From contig OZ220479.1 in assembly GCA_965115885.1 (NCBI GenBank), positions 3,472,001 to 3,536,000 on the forward strand: a DNA stretch of 64,000 bases. Direction: 5' to 3'. Below the pieces are notes generated by a model. The model searched no databases. It had not been told where the DNA came from and was given only the letters and a program-made list of their open reading frames with translations. The DNA is from BD2-11 sp965115885. GTDB taxonomy: Bacteria > Gemmatimonadota > Gemmatimonadetes > Longimicrobiales > Gaopeijiaceae. The position numbers and the translations under genes are program-made. Positions 33,680 to 43,259 of the stretch are shown piece by piece. Numbering within the stretch: position 1 is the stretch's first letter; each line of letters begins with the position of its first letter.

Positions 33680-35380
33680 CTACCGGCCCGCACGGGCGAC
33701 GACGCCCCGGCCCCGGGTCGCCCTGCTGACCGCGATGCCGACGACCAGCACCGCGACCGTGCCGACGACGTTGTAGTACAGGTAGGAGATGTCGGTCGCG
33801 AACGAGACCGCCCAGACCGACCCCATGCCCGCCAGAAGCCCGAAGAACGCGCCGGTCCCGTTGGCGCCCTTCGCCAGGAAGGCGAGCAGGAAGACGCCCA
33901 GCAACGAGCCGTAGAAGTAGGATCCCACTAGGTTCACGGCCTCGATCAGCGAGCCCAACCGCCCCGCGAGGAGGGCAACCGCGCAGGCGAACAGCCCCCA
34001 GCAGAGGGTCGCGGCGCGCGACACCCGCAGGTAGTGTCCGTCGGAGGCGTCGCGGCGGAACCACCGCTTGTAGAAGTCGACCACGGTGGCGCTCGAGAGG
34101 GCAGTGAGCTCGGAGTCGAGCGAGGACATCGCGGCCGCGAAGATGACCGCGATCATCAACCCCAGGATGCCCGCCGGCACGTACTGCACGAGGTACGAAG
34201 GGAAGACGTAGTTGACGTCGCTCGAGGACGCGCCCCGCACCTCGGCGATCACCCCCTTGGACCGTTCCCTGAGTTCGGCCATCCGCTCGTCGTAGCCGCG
34301 GATGCGGCTCTGCAGCGGCGCCAAGTCGCCGTCCGCCTCGCGCGCCGCCAGCAGCTCCAGGGTGGCGTCCCGGCGCTGTCCGTGCAGGGCGGCGTGCTCG
34401 GCCTCCATCCCGCGGAATTCGTCGCCGCGCGGGCTTTCCCGCACCTGTTGCGCCTCGGCGGGATTGAAGACCAGCGGGGGCTGTTCGAAGTGGTAGAACA
34501 CGAAGAGCAGAACGCCGATCGCGAGGATCATGAACTGCATCGGCACCTTGACGAAGGCGTTGAAGACGAGCGACAGGCGGCTCTGCCTGAGCGAGCGCGC
34601 CGTCAGGTAGCGCTGCACCTGGCTCTGGTCGGTGCCGAAGTAGGCGAGGGCCAGGAAAAACCCGCCGATCATCCCGGTCCAGATGGAATAGGTGTTCGAG
34701 GGATCGGGATCGAGGTCCACGCTCGACCACATCTGCTGGATGCCCCCGATGTAGACCACGTCGCCGACGCCGACCTCGGGAGGCAGAGTGCCGAAGAGCG
34801 CGAAAATCGCCGCCCCGATGCCCACGAACATCATCAGCATCTGGACGACGTCGGTCCAGATGACCGCGGTGATGCCGCCCGCCATGGTGTAGAGGATGGT
34901 GACGGCGCCCATGATCAGGATGGTGACGGTCTCGTCCCATCCCATGATCACGGAGAGGACGATGGCGGGCGCGTAGAGCACCAGCCCGGCGGCCATCCCG
35001 CGGGAAACCAGGAAGAGGAAGCTCGTGAGCGAGCGGGTCTTCGGATCGAAGCGGCGCTCCAGGTACTCGTAGGCGGTGTAGAGCCTGGCGCGGTAGAAGA
35101 ACGGCACGAAGAGCGCGCACAGGAGCACCATCACCAGCGGCTGGGGCAGGTAGACCTGAATGAACTCCATGCCGTCGTCGAAGGCTTGGCCGGTGGTGCC
35201 GATGAAGGTGATGGCGCTGGCCTGGGTGGCCATGACCGAGAGCCCGATGGCGGCCCAGGGAAGGCGGCGGTTGGCGAGGAAGAACCCCTCGACGCCGACG
35301 TTCTTGCGGCTCTGGTGGAGAGCGAGCGCGACCACGCCCCCGAAATAGAGGACGAAGACCAGCCAGTCGACGGAGGTCAC
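33680..35380 (-). CDS. Sodium/solute symporter (SSS family)
   Basis: The 566-residue membrane protein has about 13-14 helices of the LeuT-like SSS fold: VMATQASAITFIGTTGQAF, YEYLERRFDPKTRSLTSF, AVIWTDVVQMLMMFVGIGA and AYFGTDQSQVQRYLTARS. A hydrophilic insertion of about 85 residues (around 330-410) is unusual. The substrate cannot be read. Its GTG start overlaps the stop of a 63-residue membrane protein, and the PIG-L deacetylase is upstream, suggesting uptake of a deacetylated sugar or amino-sugar product. It ends about 110 bp from the island's right edge. Confidence 0.85.
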   Translation of the reverse strand: MTSVDWLVFVLYFGGVVALALHQSRKNVGVEGFFLANRRLPWAAIGLSVMATQASAITFIGTTGQAFDDGMEFIQVYLPQPLVMVLLCALFVPFFYRARLYTAYEYLERRFDPKTRSLTSFLFLVSRGMAAGLVLYAPAIVLSVIMGWDETVTILIMGAVTILYTMAGGITAVIWTDVVQMLMMFVGIGAAIFALFGTLPPEVGVGDVVYIGGIQQMWSSVDLDPDPSNTYSIWTGMIGGFFLALAYFGTDQSQVQRYLTARSLRQSRLSLVFNAFVKVPMQFMILAIGVLLFVFYHFEQPPLVFNPAEAQQVRESPRGDEFRGMEAEHAALHGQRRDATLELLAAREADGDLAPLQSRIRGYDERMAELRERSKGVIAEVRGASSSDVNYVFPSYLVQYVPAGILGLMIAVIFAAAMSSLDSELTALSSATVVDFYKRWFRRDASDGHYLRVSRAATLCWGLFACAVALLAGRLGSLIEAVNLVGSYFYGSLLGVFLLAFLAKGANGTGAFFGLLAGMGSVWAVSFATDISYLYYNVVGTVAVLVVGIAVSRATRGRGVVARAGR

Positions 35381-35568
35381 CGGGCGCTCGTGTCCAGAAG
35401 AACGGTGAAGGCGCGCAGGACGGCGATCAGTCCCGCGGTGTAGACGACGACCGCTACGTAGAGGGCCCGCCAGCTGGGGAAGATGCCGATGCGGCCGTCG
35501 TCGTCCTCGTCGGCGGGGCGCGCTTCGGGATCGGGGACCCGGGGGCGTTCGGAACCCGGCGCGGTCAC
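35377..35568 (-). CDS. Small single-span membrane protein coupled to the symporter
   Basis: This 63-residue protein has an acidic N-terminus (PEARPADEDDDGRIGIF) and one transmembrane helix (YVAVVVYTAGLIAVLRAF). Its GTG overlaps the TGA of the PIG-L gene and its TGA overlaps the GTG of the symporter gene, both as GTGA. Double coupling and position suggest an accessory subunit of the symporter, as small partners exist for other SSS carriers. No family recognised. Confidence 0.65.
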   Translation of the reverse strand: MTAPGSERPRVPDPEARPADEDDDGRIGIFPSWRALYVAVVVYTAGLIAVLRAFTVLLDTSAR

Positions 35569-38309
35569 CGGAGGCCGGCGTCCGGCGGGCCGGCCAGGTA
35601 CTCCCTCCAGGCGCTGCCGTCGAGCGACACCAAGTTGGCGAAGAGCCGGTAGGCGCCGGGAACGCCTTCGGGGAACTGCCGGAAGAACGCGAGTCCGGTG
35701 TAGATGTAGACGCCCTCCCCCAGGGGGGCGATCAGGAGCGCGCCCTCCTTGGGAGCTTCGCCGGGATCGGCCATGGAGAGCACCGGGGTGAACGCCGGGT
35801 CCCACGCGTTCGGCATGTAGAGGCCGCGCTCCTGCCTCCAGCCTTCGAAGTCGGCGTCGGCGATGCGGTTCGGCGCGTGCAACACCGGGGCGTCGGGACG
35901 CAGGAAGACGACGGCGGCGTTCTCGTCGGTGATGCGGTCGTGCGGCCGGGCGATGGTCACCGGATAGGGCGCATGGCCGCTCGCGGGAAAGCCGTACTGG
36001 TTGTACTGGACGACCACCGTGCCCCCGGCCCGGGCGAAGTCGAGCACCGCCTCGTTGGCCGCGGCCAGATCCTCGCGGGCTTCGTAGGCGCGCACGCCCA
36101 GCACCATGGCGTCGAAACGAGCGAAGTCGCCCGCCAGGACGTCGGCCGGCGCGAGCGACTCCACCTCGAAGCCCAGGGAGGCGAGCACCTCCGGGCCGGA
36201 GTCGCCCGTGCCCATGACGTATCCGACGCGGCGGCCTTCGGGCACCGTCACCGGGAAGATCGAGGTCCGGAGTTCGGCGGGACGGAACCGGGCCGCCCGT
36301 TCGATGTGCGGGTAGTCGATCAGGTCGACGCGCTCGTCCCAAGAGCCGCCGTCGGCGGTGCGCACGGCGGCGCGCAACCGGCCACGGCCGGCGCTCCGGC
36401 CCGCCTCGGGCGCCACGGTGAACGCGTAGGTGCGCTCCGCGCCGGGCAGATCGAGCTCCACCGGAACGGAGGCGGGCGCGACCGCCCAGCCCGGCCCCTC
36501 GAGGGCGAGCTCGCCGACGACTCCGGCCTGCGCCTCGTTGCGCACGCGGACGGCGACGGTGCGCGCCCCGGCGTCCCCGAGCGGCCACACCATCCGCTCG
36601 GGCGCGACCGCGACCGACAGGGCGGGCACCACCAACAACGGCTTGGTGAACTCGCCCCGGGCCGGGTCGACCCCGTAGTAGCGCGCCTCGCCGTCGGTGG
36701 CGAGAGCCGTCCGCGCAGGCGAGCCGGTCGGGCCGCCGTCCAGGACCAGTTCGAAGCGCACGCCGCCGGTCAGCACGGGAGGATCGTGGGGCAGGCCGCG
36801 CAGTCCCCGGTCGTCCGGCCAGACGTAGACGTCGCCGGAGCGGGGCTCGCGCAGGTAGTAGCGGCGCGACGCCTCAGCGTCCGCAGGGACTTCGACGCGG
36901 AAGGCCCAACGGCGGATCTCCCCGGGCGCGAGCGCCTCGGAGGCGCCCGAGACCGTCGTGAGCGAGGACCGGCGGGGGCCGAACCCGCCCGTGTCGCGGG
37001 TTCTGCCCTCGAGCAGCTCCGCGCTCCAGCCCTCCGGCAGCGCCAGACCCGGCCCGGCTCCCTCCAGGCGATAGGGCCCCGCGTTCCAGAGATCGACGCG
37101 CACTTCGAAGGATTCTCCGGGAACGACCAGGTCGTCGCTCGCCCGGACTTGGGTGAGCACCGCGGAGGAAGCCAGAAGGGCCTTGCGCACGAGGGCGTGC
37201 CTGCGCGCCAGGACCTCGACGACCTCGGGAGGCGCTCTCGGGCCTCGCGCGCGCTCCATGATGCGCTCCAGCGTCTCCAGGGCGCGCGCCAGCGCCGGGG
37301 CCGAGCGCTCGGGCGCCGTCGCGTCCAGCGAGGCTCGAGCCACCCCGATGGCCGCCCGGTAGGTCTCGATCTCCCCCTGCGACGCCTCGCTCGGCGGCAC
37401 CGCCTGCCCGATCAGTCCGGCGAAGGTCGTGTCGACGCCCGCGAAGAACCCGCCCGCGCCCTCGATCCCCTGCGCCGTCTTCACCAACGCCAGGAGCGAC
37501 CGTCGGGGCCCCATGGGTTGCGCCGATCCCATGTCCTGGGAACGGTGCTGGCTGCGGGAATCCATCGAGACTTGGAAGTAGGAGCGCGCCAGAAGCGGAT
37601 CGAAGGCTCCCGGTTGCAGCGTGGCCGTCTCGGCGGCGGCGAATCCGCCGCGCGCCAGATAGAGCTTGTCGGGCTGCCAGGGCTCGATGCCGTCCCCGAG
37701 CTGCTCCGGGAACCGGTCCGGATCCGCGGCCACGTCGAACGCCTCGTGCGCGAGAATTCCCGCGACCTGGTGCTGGCCGTGGCCGTCCCTGGGGGTGCCG
37801 CTGAACACGGAAACGACGACGTGGGGCCGGAACCGACGGATGGCCCACACCACGTCCCCGAGAATTTCCTCGCGGGGCCACTTGGAGAGCGCCTCGTCGG
37901 CGGATTTCGAGAAACCGAAATCGATGGCCCGGGTGAAGAACTGCTCGCCGCCGTCGATGGCGCGCGCAGCCACGAGCTCGTTGCTGCGGACGATGCCCAG
38001 CCCTTCCCAGAACTCGGTGCCGATGAGGTTCTGCCCCCCCTCGCCCCGGGTGAGCGCCAGATAGGCGGTGCGCGCACCCATGCCGCGCGCCAGGGTGGTG
38101 ATGGTGTTGGTGTCCTCGTCGTCGGGATGCGCGGCGACCATCAGCACGCGCTTGACCCCGTCGAGCTGACGGAGCAGGAGTCCCACCGCGGCCGCGCCCC
38201 GATCGTCGGGGGGCGCTTGGGCGCGCGCGGGACCGGCGGTCGAAAGGGAGCCGACGACGCATGCCGCCAGCGCGGCGGCGAAGAGGCGGTGCGGAAACGA
38301 GTGCGGCAT
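35565..38309 (-). CDS. Secreted PIG-L family deacetylase with large C-terminal extension
   Basis: A signal peptide (cleavage near PARAQ) precedes an LmbE/PIG-L zinc deacetylase domain with VAAHPDDEDTNT and later GHGQHQVAG. The family removes N-acetyl groups from sugars such as GlcNAc conjugates. The C-terminal 500 residues are beta-rich (NEW3/Ig-like, FRVEVPADAEASRRYYLREP) and end in a glutamine-amidotransferase-like domain (YNQYGFPASG; FFRQFPEGVPGAYRLFANLV). At 914 residues it is far longer than single-domain PIG-L enzymes, but this layout recurs in secreted forms. It is coupled to the small membrane protein and symporter. Confidence 0.82.
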   Translation of the reverse strand: MPHSFPHRLFAAALAACVVGSLSTAGPARAQAPPDDRGAAAVGLLLRQLDGVKRVLMVAAHPDDEDTNTITTLARGMGARTAYLALTRGEGGQNLIGTEFWEGLGIVRSNELVAARAIDGGEQFFTRAIDFGFSKSADEALSKWPREEILGDVVWAIRRFRPHVVVSVFSGTPRDGHGQHQVAGILAHEAFDVAADPDRFPEQLGDGIEPWQPDKLYLARGGFAAAETATLQPGAFDPLLARSYFQVSMDSRSQHRSQDMGSAQPMGPRRSLLALVKTAQGIEGAGGFFAGVDTTFAGLIGQAVPPSEASQGEIETYRAAIGVARASLDATAPERSAPALARALETLERIMERARGPRAPPEVVEVLARRHALVRKALLASSAVLTQVRASDDLVVPGESFEVRVDLWNAGPYRLEGAGPGLALPEGWSAELLEGRTRDTGGFGPRRSSLTTVSGASEALAPGEIRRWAFRVEVPADAEASRRYYLREPRSGDVYVWPDDRGLRGLPHDPPVLTGGVRFELVLDGGPTGSPARTALATDGEARYYGVDPARGEFTKPLLVVPALSVAVAPERMVWPLGDAGARTVAVRVRNEAQAGVVGELALEGPGWAVAPASVPVELDLPGAERTYAFTVAPEAGRSAGRGRLRAAVRTADGGSWDERVDLIDYPHIERAARFRPAELRTSIFPVTVPEGRRVGYVMGTGDSGPEVLASLGFEVESLAPADVLAGDFARFDAMVLGVRAYEAREDLAAANEAVLDFARAGGTVVVQYNQYGFPASGHAPYPVTIARPHDRITDENAAVVFLRPDAPVLHAPNRIADADFEGWRQERGLYMPNAWDPAFTPVLSMADPGEAPKEGALLIAPLGEGVYIYTGLAFFRQFPEGVPGAYRLFANLVSLDGSAWREYLAGPPDAGLR

Positions 38310-38401
38310 CTAGGTCCATCCCGTGAGTCAGGGCACAGCGATCACGTCCGCAAAACGTAGCCCGGCGCGTTCGGCGGGGACAAGCGCGACGCCCGGGTCG
38401 G

Positions 38402-39550
38402 CTACCTCCCGGAATCGACCTGGAATTCCGCTCCGGCCAGCTCGCGGAACCACGCGTCCACCTGCGCGGGGTCGTCGGTGAAGGCGAGCGACAGCAACAG
38501 AAGCAGCCGGGCCTTCTGCGGGTAGAGGTTGTCGCCGCCGGTACGGAAGCGGTGGGTGCGCCGGAACACCACCCCCCGCTCCTCCGCCGCCCTCTGCACC
38601 TCCGGCGAGCCCCGTCCCCCGGCGAGCACGATGCCCCGGACCCCGGCCTGCGCCCACGCCTGGATGGCCTCGTCCAGCCCGGCGTCCTGGTATCCGACGA
38701 GGACCTCGACCCGGGGCAGGTCGTCCTTGGAGATCCGGCTCAGGTCGAAGGGAGTCGCCCACCGCTCCTCGTCGGCGCAGTGCTGCGCCCGCGGGGGCGC
38801 CCGGTAGGTGCGCACGTCCCGCTCGTCGATGAAGCCCAGGATGCCCAGCTCCCGGGACGCGAAGGCGTCCATCCGGTAGGCGTCGCCTTTCCAGGCCTCC
38901 TTGGCGGCGTGGAATTCGTCGTTCAGCATGAGCACGGTGCCGAAGCAGCGCGTCTCGCCGCTCGCCGCCAGCACGACCGCGTTGAACAGGTTCGCGTGGG
39001 CGTCGGTGCCGATCACGGTCCAGGGCCGCATCGCCCCGGTGATCACCACGGGCTTGCGGCTCTGCACGGTCAGGTCGAGCCAGTAGACGAACTCGTCCAT
39101 GCTGCCCGTCCCCGAAGTCACGACCGCCGCGTCGGCCGTCTCGAGCGCCTTCTCGACGGCCAGGGTGAGGTCGAAGAGATCCGCGATCACGTAGCCGCCC
39201 GAGGGTCGGTTGCCGAATTGGACGGCGGCGACGTCGGCGATCTCGTCGATCTGGGGCCCGAGTTCGGAGAGCATCTCGTCGATGCCGAGCCGACCCGCCC
39301 GGTAGCTCTGGAAGCCGGTGCGCGTTTCGGACGTCCCCGCGATGGTTCCGCCCGTCGCCACGACGGCGACCCGGGGACGCGCCGGAGCGGGGGCGGGCGC
39401 CTCTGCGGAGGACGCGCCGGGGGCGGACTGCGCCGCCGGAGCGGGGGCGGGCGCCTTCGCCGCGGTTCCTCCCGGCGGCGGCGCCGCGCACGCCGTCCCG
39501 GCGACCAGAATGGCGAGTCCCCGAGCGCATCCGATCCAAATCCGCGTCAT
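38402..39550 (-). CDS. Secreted L-asparaginase homologue with a catalytic Asp replaced
   Basis: The signal/lipoprotein-like N-terminus (LAILVAGTACAAPP) leads into a Pro/Ala linker and an asparaginase domain. The first nucleophile motif TGGTIAGT (66-73) is intact, ITGAMRP is present, and the family Lys is kept in WKGDAYRMDAF. The second motif, HGTDT in E. coli AnsB, reads SGTGS (146-150): Thr148 is kept but the catalytic Asp is Gly149. Activity may be altered or lost, or this may be a distinct clade. It lies about 100 bp downstream of the nucleoside importer operon. Confidence 0.75.
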   Translation of the reverse strand: MTRIWIGCARGLAILVAGTACAAPPPGGTAAKAPAPAPAAQSAPGASSAEAPAPAPARPRVAVVATGGTIAGTSETRTGFQSYRAGRLGIDEMLSELGPQIDEIADVAAVQFGNRPSGGYVIADLFDLTLAVEKALETADAAVVTSGTGSMDEFVYWLDLTVQSRKPVVITGAMRPWTVIGTDAHANLFNAVVLAASGETRCFGTVLMLNDEFHAAKEAWKGDAYRMDAFASRELGILGFIDERDVRTYRAPPRAQHCADEERWATPFDLSRISKDDLPRVEVLVGYQDAGLDEAIQAWAQAGVRGIVLAGGRGSPEVQRAAEERGVVFRRTHRFRTGGDNLYPQKARLLLLLSLAFTDDPAQVDAWFRELAGAEFQVDSGR

Positions 39551-39652
39551 GATCTTGCTCCTCCGAATCGCCGCGAGTCGCTCCGTGCCCGTTCCGGCGA
39601 ACCGAGCGCTTCCAGGATACGCGATTCCGGAGCGCCTCGCCGCCCGCGCGCG

Positions 39653-40585
39653 CTATCCCCCCCGTCGCGGAGGCCAGGGACGCGCGAGCGCCGCGGGCGC
39701 CCGGGACCGGCCGATCCATCCGGCGAGGGCCGCGAGCGTGAGGACGTAGGGGAACGCCAGCAGAAGCTGGTAGGGAACGGTGCCGGACAGCGCCTGGAGT
39801 TCGAACTGGAGCGCCGAGGCGGCCCCGAAGAACAGGGAGGCGAAGAGCGCGAGCAACGGATTCCAGCGACCCAGCGCGACCACCGCGATGGCGATGAAGC
39901 CCCGACCCGCCGACATCCCCTCCGCGAAGGTGCCGGCGTGCGCGAGGGCCAGGTGGGCGCCGGCCGCGCCCGCCAGGACGCCGCCGGCGAGCACCGCTAG
40001 GACGCGGACGCGGACGACGCGGATGCCCGCCGCGTCGGCCGCACCCGGCTCCTCGCCCACCGCCCGCAGCTCGAGTCCCCAGCGGGTGCGGAACAGAAAA
40101 TGCCACAGAACGGGCGCCAGCAGATAGGCCAGATAGACGGTCCAGGGCTGGCCGAAGAGAGCCGGCCCGAGGGCGGGCAGCGCGGAGAGGAGCGGCACCG
40201 GGAGCGGGGGGAGGGTGGGAAGGGTCAGAGCCGTGCCGGTGGCGCCGAAGACGCTTCGGTAGACGACCCCGGTGATCCCGAGCCCCCCCAGGGTCACCGC
40301 CGTGCCGACGATGATCTGATCGGCGTTGAGGGTGACGGCGAACAGCGCGAAGACGGCGGCGACCGCGGTCCCGGCCACGGCGCCCGCCAGAACGCCCGCG
40401 TGCGCCGATCCGACGAGCAGCGCGCCCAGCGCGCCGCCCAGCGCACCCCCGACGATCGAGCCTTCGAGGCCGATGTTGACGACGCCGGCGCGTTCGCTCA
40501 GGGTCTCGCCGAGGGCGGCGAGGGCGAGCGGCGCGCCCAGGCGCACCGACGCCTCGAGGAAGGCCTGAAGGGCGGCGGCGTCCAC
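39653..40585 (-). CDS. BMP-type nucleoside ABC importer, second permease
   Basis: The GTG start lies 2 nt after the stop of the first permease. The 310-residue protein has about eight to ten helices with the family segments LSERAGVVNIGLEGSIVGG, ALFAVTLNADQIIVGTAV, LRAVGEEPGAADAAGI and GRGFIAIAVVALGRWNP. These match NupQ/YufQ-like permeases that pair with a NupP-like partner. It closes the four-gene importer operon. Confidence 0.88.
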   Translation of the reverse strand: MDAAALQAFLEASVRLGAPLALAALGETLSERAGVVNIGLEGSIVGGALGGALGALLVGSAHAGVLAGAVAGTAVAAVFALFAVTLNADQIIVGTAVTLGGLGITGVVYRSVFGATGTALTLPTLPPLPVPLLSALPALGPALFGQPWTVYLAYLLAPVLWHFLFRTRWGLELRAVGEEPGAADAAGIRVVRVRVLAVLAGGVLAGAAGAHLALAHAGTFAEGMSAGRGFIAIAVVALGRWNPLLALFASLFFGAASALQFELQALSGTVPYQLLLAFPYVLTLAALAGWIGRSRAPAALARPWPPRRGG

Positions 40586-40587
40586 GG

Positions 40588-41652
40588 TCAGGCGCCCCCC
40601 CGCCCCGCCGCGTCCCGGCGCAGGAACCGGTCCGCCGCCAGCACCGCCAGAATGACCAGCGCCTCGATGGCGTCCACCCAGACCGCCGGCACGCCCACGT
40701 CGCGCTGCATGGCCGCCGCGCCCGCTTCGAGGATCGCGAAGAAGACGGCCGCCAGCGGCACCGCGAGCGGGTTCAGGCCGGCGAGCAACGCGACCGCGAT
40801 GGCCGTGTAGCCGTAGCCGGGAGAGAGGTTCTCGTAGAGCGCTAGCGTCACCCCCGCCACCTCCACCCCGCCCGCCAGCCCCGCCAGCGTGCCGGAAAGA
40901 AGGAACGTCCCCAGCACCACCCTCCCCGTGCGCATGCGGCCGGACACGGCGGCCGCGCGCGCCGAGGCGCCCACCGCTCGCACGCGGAAGCCCCAGGCGC
41001 TGCGCCTCAGCAACCACCAGAGCGCCGCGGCGAGCAGGAACGCGACCGGAACGCCGGCGTGCAGCCGCCCCGCCAAGCGCGGCAGTCGGGCGGCGAGCGA
41101 AACGGGATCGGTCTGCGGAAAGACCCCGCGCGTCTCCTGCAGGGGGCCGTGCACCAGCCACGCCAACGCGTGGGCGGCGACGAAGTTCATCAGGATCGTG
41201 GTGACGACCTCTCCGACCCCGGCGCGGAACTTGAGCCCCGCCGGGACGAGGGTCCACAGCCCTCCGGCCACCGCGGCCGCCGCCGTCGCCCCGGGCAACA
41301 GGAGCCACGCGGGCGCGGCCGGGAAGGCGAGCGCCGTCCACGCGTACGCCACCGCGCCCGCGACGAGCTGGCCCTCCGCCCCGACGTTCCACACGCCGGC
41401 GCGAAAGGCGAGCGCCACGGCCAGCCCGGTCAGGACGAGCGGGGTCGCGCGCACCAGGGTGACGGAGGCGAACCGCTCCCAGGAGCCGAAGGCGCCGGAG
41501 ACCAGCGCGCGGCCCGCGGCGCCCGGGTCGTAGCCCGCGAGCGCCAGTCCCGCGGCCGCCAGAAGCGCGGCCGCCAGAAGCGCGGAGGAGGAGGCCGCGA
41601 GGGGACCGGTCCAGCGCGCCGGCATGCGCGGACGGAGACGAGGACGGATCAT
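40588..41652 (-). CDS. BMP-type nucleoside ABC importer, first permease
   Basis: This 354-residue NupP/YufP-like inner-membrane protein has the signature segments FRAGVWNVGAEGQLVAGAV, FRAGVGEVVTTILMNFVA, FRVRAVGASARAAAVSG and SPGYGYTAIAVALLAGLNP. The ATG overlaps the ATPase stop (ATGA), implying a fixed ratio of subunits. The next gene encodes the second permease of the heterodimer. Confidence 0.88.
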   Translation of the reverse strand: MIRPRLRPRMPARWTGPLAASSSALLAAALLAAAGLALAGYDPGAAGRALVSGAFGSWERFASVTLVRATPLVLTGLAVALAFRAGVWNVGAEGQLVAGAVAYAWTALAFPAAPAWLLLPGATAAAAVAGGLWTLVPAGLKFRAGVGEVVTTILMNFVAAHALAWLVHGPLQETRGVFPQTDPVSLAARLPRLAGRLHAGVPVAFLLAAALWWLLRRSAWGFRVRAVGASARAAAVSGRMRTGRVVLGTFLLSGTLAGLAGGVEVAGVTLALYENLSPGYGYTAIAVALLAGLNPLAVPLAAVFFAILEAGAAAMQRDVGVPAVWVDAIEALVILAVLAADRFLRRDAAGRGGA

Positions 41653-43259
41653 CGTCCGGGGCCGGACGCTTCCTCCGGCGACGGGTCCGATCCCAGCATC
41701 AGCCGGCCCATTCCCGCCGGGGTGCGCTCCTCTTCCGGCACGGCGATCAGCCGTCCGCGGACGAGCACGAAGACCCGGTCGGCCAAGTCCAGCACTTCGT
41801 CCAGATCGGTGGAGAAGAGGACGATGCCCGGCGGCGCGCCGCCCGCCCCGACGGCTCGCTCCCGACCCGATCCGGCGCTCAGCTCCACCAGCTTTTCGCG
41901 CAGGTAGGCGGCCGCCGCGACGTCGAGCCCGCGCATGGGGTTCTCCGCCACCAGCAGGCCGGGGGCGCGAGCCAGTTCGCGTCCCACCAGCAGCTTCTGC
42001 CGGTTGCCGCCCGAGAGCGACCGCGCCGTCGTCCGCCAACCGCCCGGCGCACGCACGTCGAATCCGGCCACGATCTCCCGCGCCGTGCGCCGCATCGCTC
42101 CCCAGTCGACGAGCGGGCCCCTGCGGTGGGCGGCGTGGTCGTGGAAGGCCAGCGCGGTGTTCTCGGCGAGGTCGAAGTCCGGAATCAGCCCGCCCGCGCT
42201 CCGGTCCTGCGGGATCAGGCTGACGATCGCCGGGAGGCGCACGCTGCCGGCGGCGGGGCCGATCCGGCCCGACAACAGGAGCGCGAGTTCGCGCTGGCCG
42301 TTTCCCTCCACGCCCCCGATGCCCACGATCTCGCCCCGGCGCACCTCCAGCGTGACGTCGCGCACCGCCATGCGGCCGTCCTCCCCGCGAGCGCCCGCTC
42401 CCGCCAGGCGCGCCACGGTCCGGCCCGGCCCGCTGCGCGTCGGGCGGGTCGGCGGCGCGGTCGGTCGGCCGATCATCGCCCGCGCCAGGGCGGGCGCGTC
42501 CACCGCCCCGCGCGCCGTCTCGAGCACGCTGCGGCCGCGCCGAAGCACCGTCGTCCGGTCGGCCACCCGCAGAATCTCGTCCAGCTTGTGTCCGATCAGC
42601 AGAACCGTTCGGCCCTCCTCGGCCAGCGAACGCAACACCCCGAACAGCCAGTCCACCTCCTGCGGGCTCAGAACCGTCGTCGGCTCGTCCAGCACCAGGA
42701 CGCGCGGGTCGCGGTAGAGCGCCTTCAGGATCTCCAGCCGCTGCTTCGCGCCCACCGAAAGGCCGGCCACCGGAGCGGCTCCGTCCACGGGAAGCCCCGT
42801 CACCCGCTCGAGCTCGGCCAGACGCGCGCGCACCCGGTCGAGCCCGAGCCGCAACCCGCCGCCCTCGCGCGCCCCCAGCGCCAAGTTCTCGACCACCGTC
42901 AGGCCGGGGACCAGGGTGAAGTGCTGGCGGACCATCCCGATTCCGGCCGCCCTCGCCGCCGCTCCCCCGGACGGCACCCGGCGGCCTTCCACCAGAACCT
43001 CGCCCCCGTCCGGGCGGAGCGTGCCGGCGAGCACCCGCACGAGCGTGGTCTTGCCGGCGCCGTTCTCTCCCAGCAACGCGTGAACCTCTCCGGGGTACGC
43101 GCGCAGGCTCGCGCCGGCGAGCGCCTCGACCGTCCCGAAGCGCTTGCGCACCGACCGCATCTCGACCGACGCGCCCCCCGCCCCGCGGTCCGGGACGCGC
43201 GCGGCCCGGCGCCCGGATTCCCGGGAATCGGCCTCCGCCGCTCGCCGCGTCGGCCTCAA
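41649..43259 (-). CDS. BMP-type nucleoside ABC importer, duplicated ATPase
   Basis: Two ABC domains sit in tandem. Domain 1 has GENGAGKTTLVRVLAG, the signature LSVGAKQRLEILKAL and VLVLDEPTTVLSP. Domain 2 has a degenerate Walker A GVEGNGQRELALL, the signature LSGGNRQKLLVGREL and VAENPMRGLDVAA. This is the RbsA/NupO pattern. The TTG at 43259 overlapping the upstream TGA is preferred, because the only ATG (43160) would cut the first beta strand VEMRSVRKRFG; this choice is uncertain. Confidence 0.85.
   Translation of the reverse strand: MRPTRRAAEADSRESGRRAARVPDRGAGGASVEMRSVRKRFGTVEALAGASLRAYPGEVHALLGENGAGKTTLVRVLAGTLRPDGGEVLVEGRRVPSGGAAARAAGIGMVRQHFTLVPGLTVVENLALGAREGGGLRLGLDRVRARLAELERVTGLPVDGAAPVAGLSVGAKQRLEILKALYRDPRVLVLDEPTTVLSPQEVDWLFGVLRSLAEEGRTVLLIGHKLDEILRVADRTTVLRRGRSVLETARGAVDAPALARAMIGRPTAPPTRPTRSGPGRTVARLAGAGARGEDGRMAVRDVTLEVRRGEIVGIGGVEGNGQRELALLLSGRIGPAAGSVRLPAIVSLIPQDRSAGGLIPDFDLAENTALAFHDHAAHRRGPLVDWGAMRRTAREIVAGFDVRAPGGWRTTARSLSGGNRQKLLVGRELARAPGLLVAENPMRGLDVAAAAYLREKLVELSAGSGRERAVGAGGAPPGIVLFSTDLDEVLDLADRVFVLVRGRLIAVPEEERTPAGMGRLMLGSDPSPEEASGPGR

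Noticed and set aside
33207..35120. Single frame joining the symporter region to the desulfurase N-terminus
   Set aside because: The symporter is complete in another frame. Only the last part (MGSIYFDYAATTP onward) is real coding sequence, the dndA 5' end.
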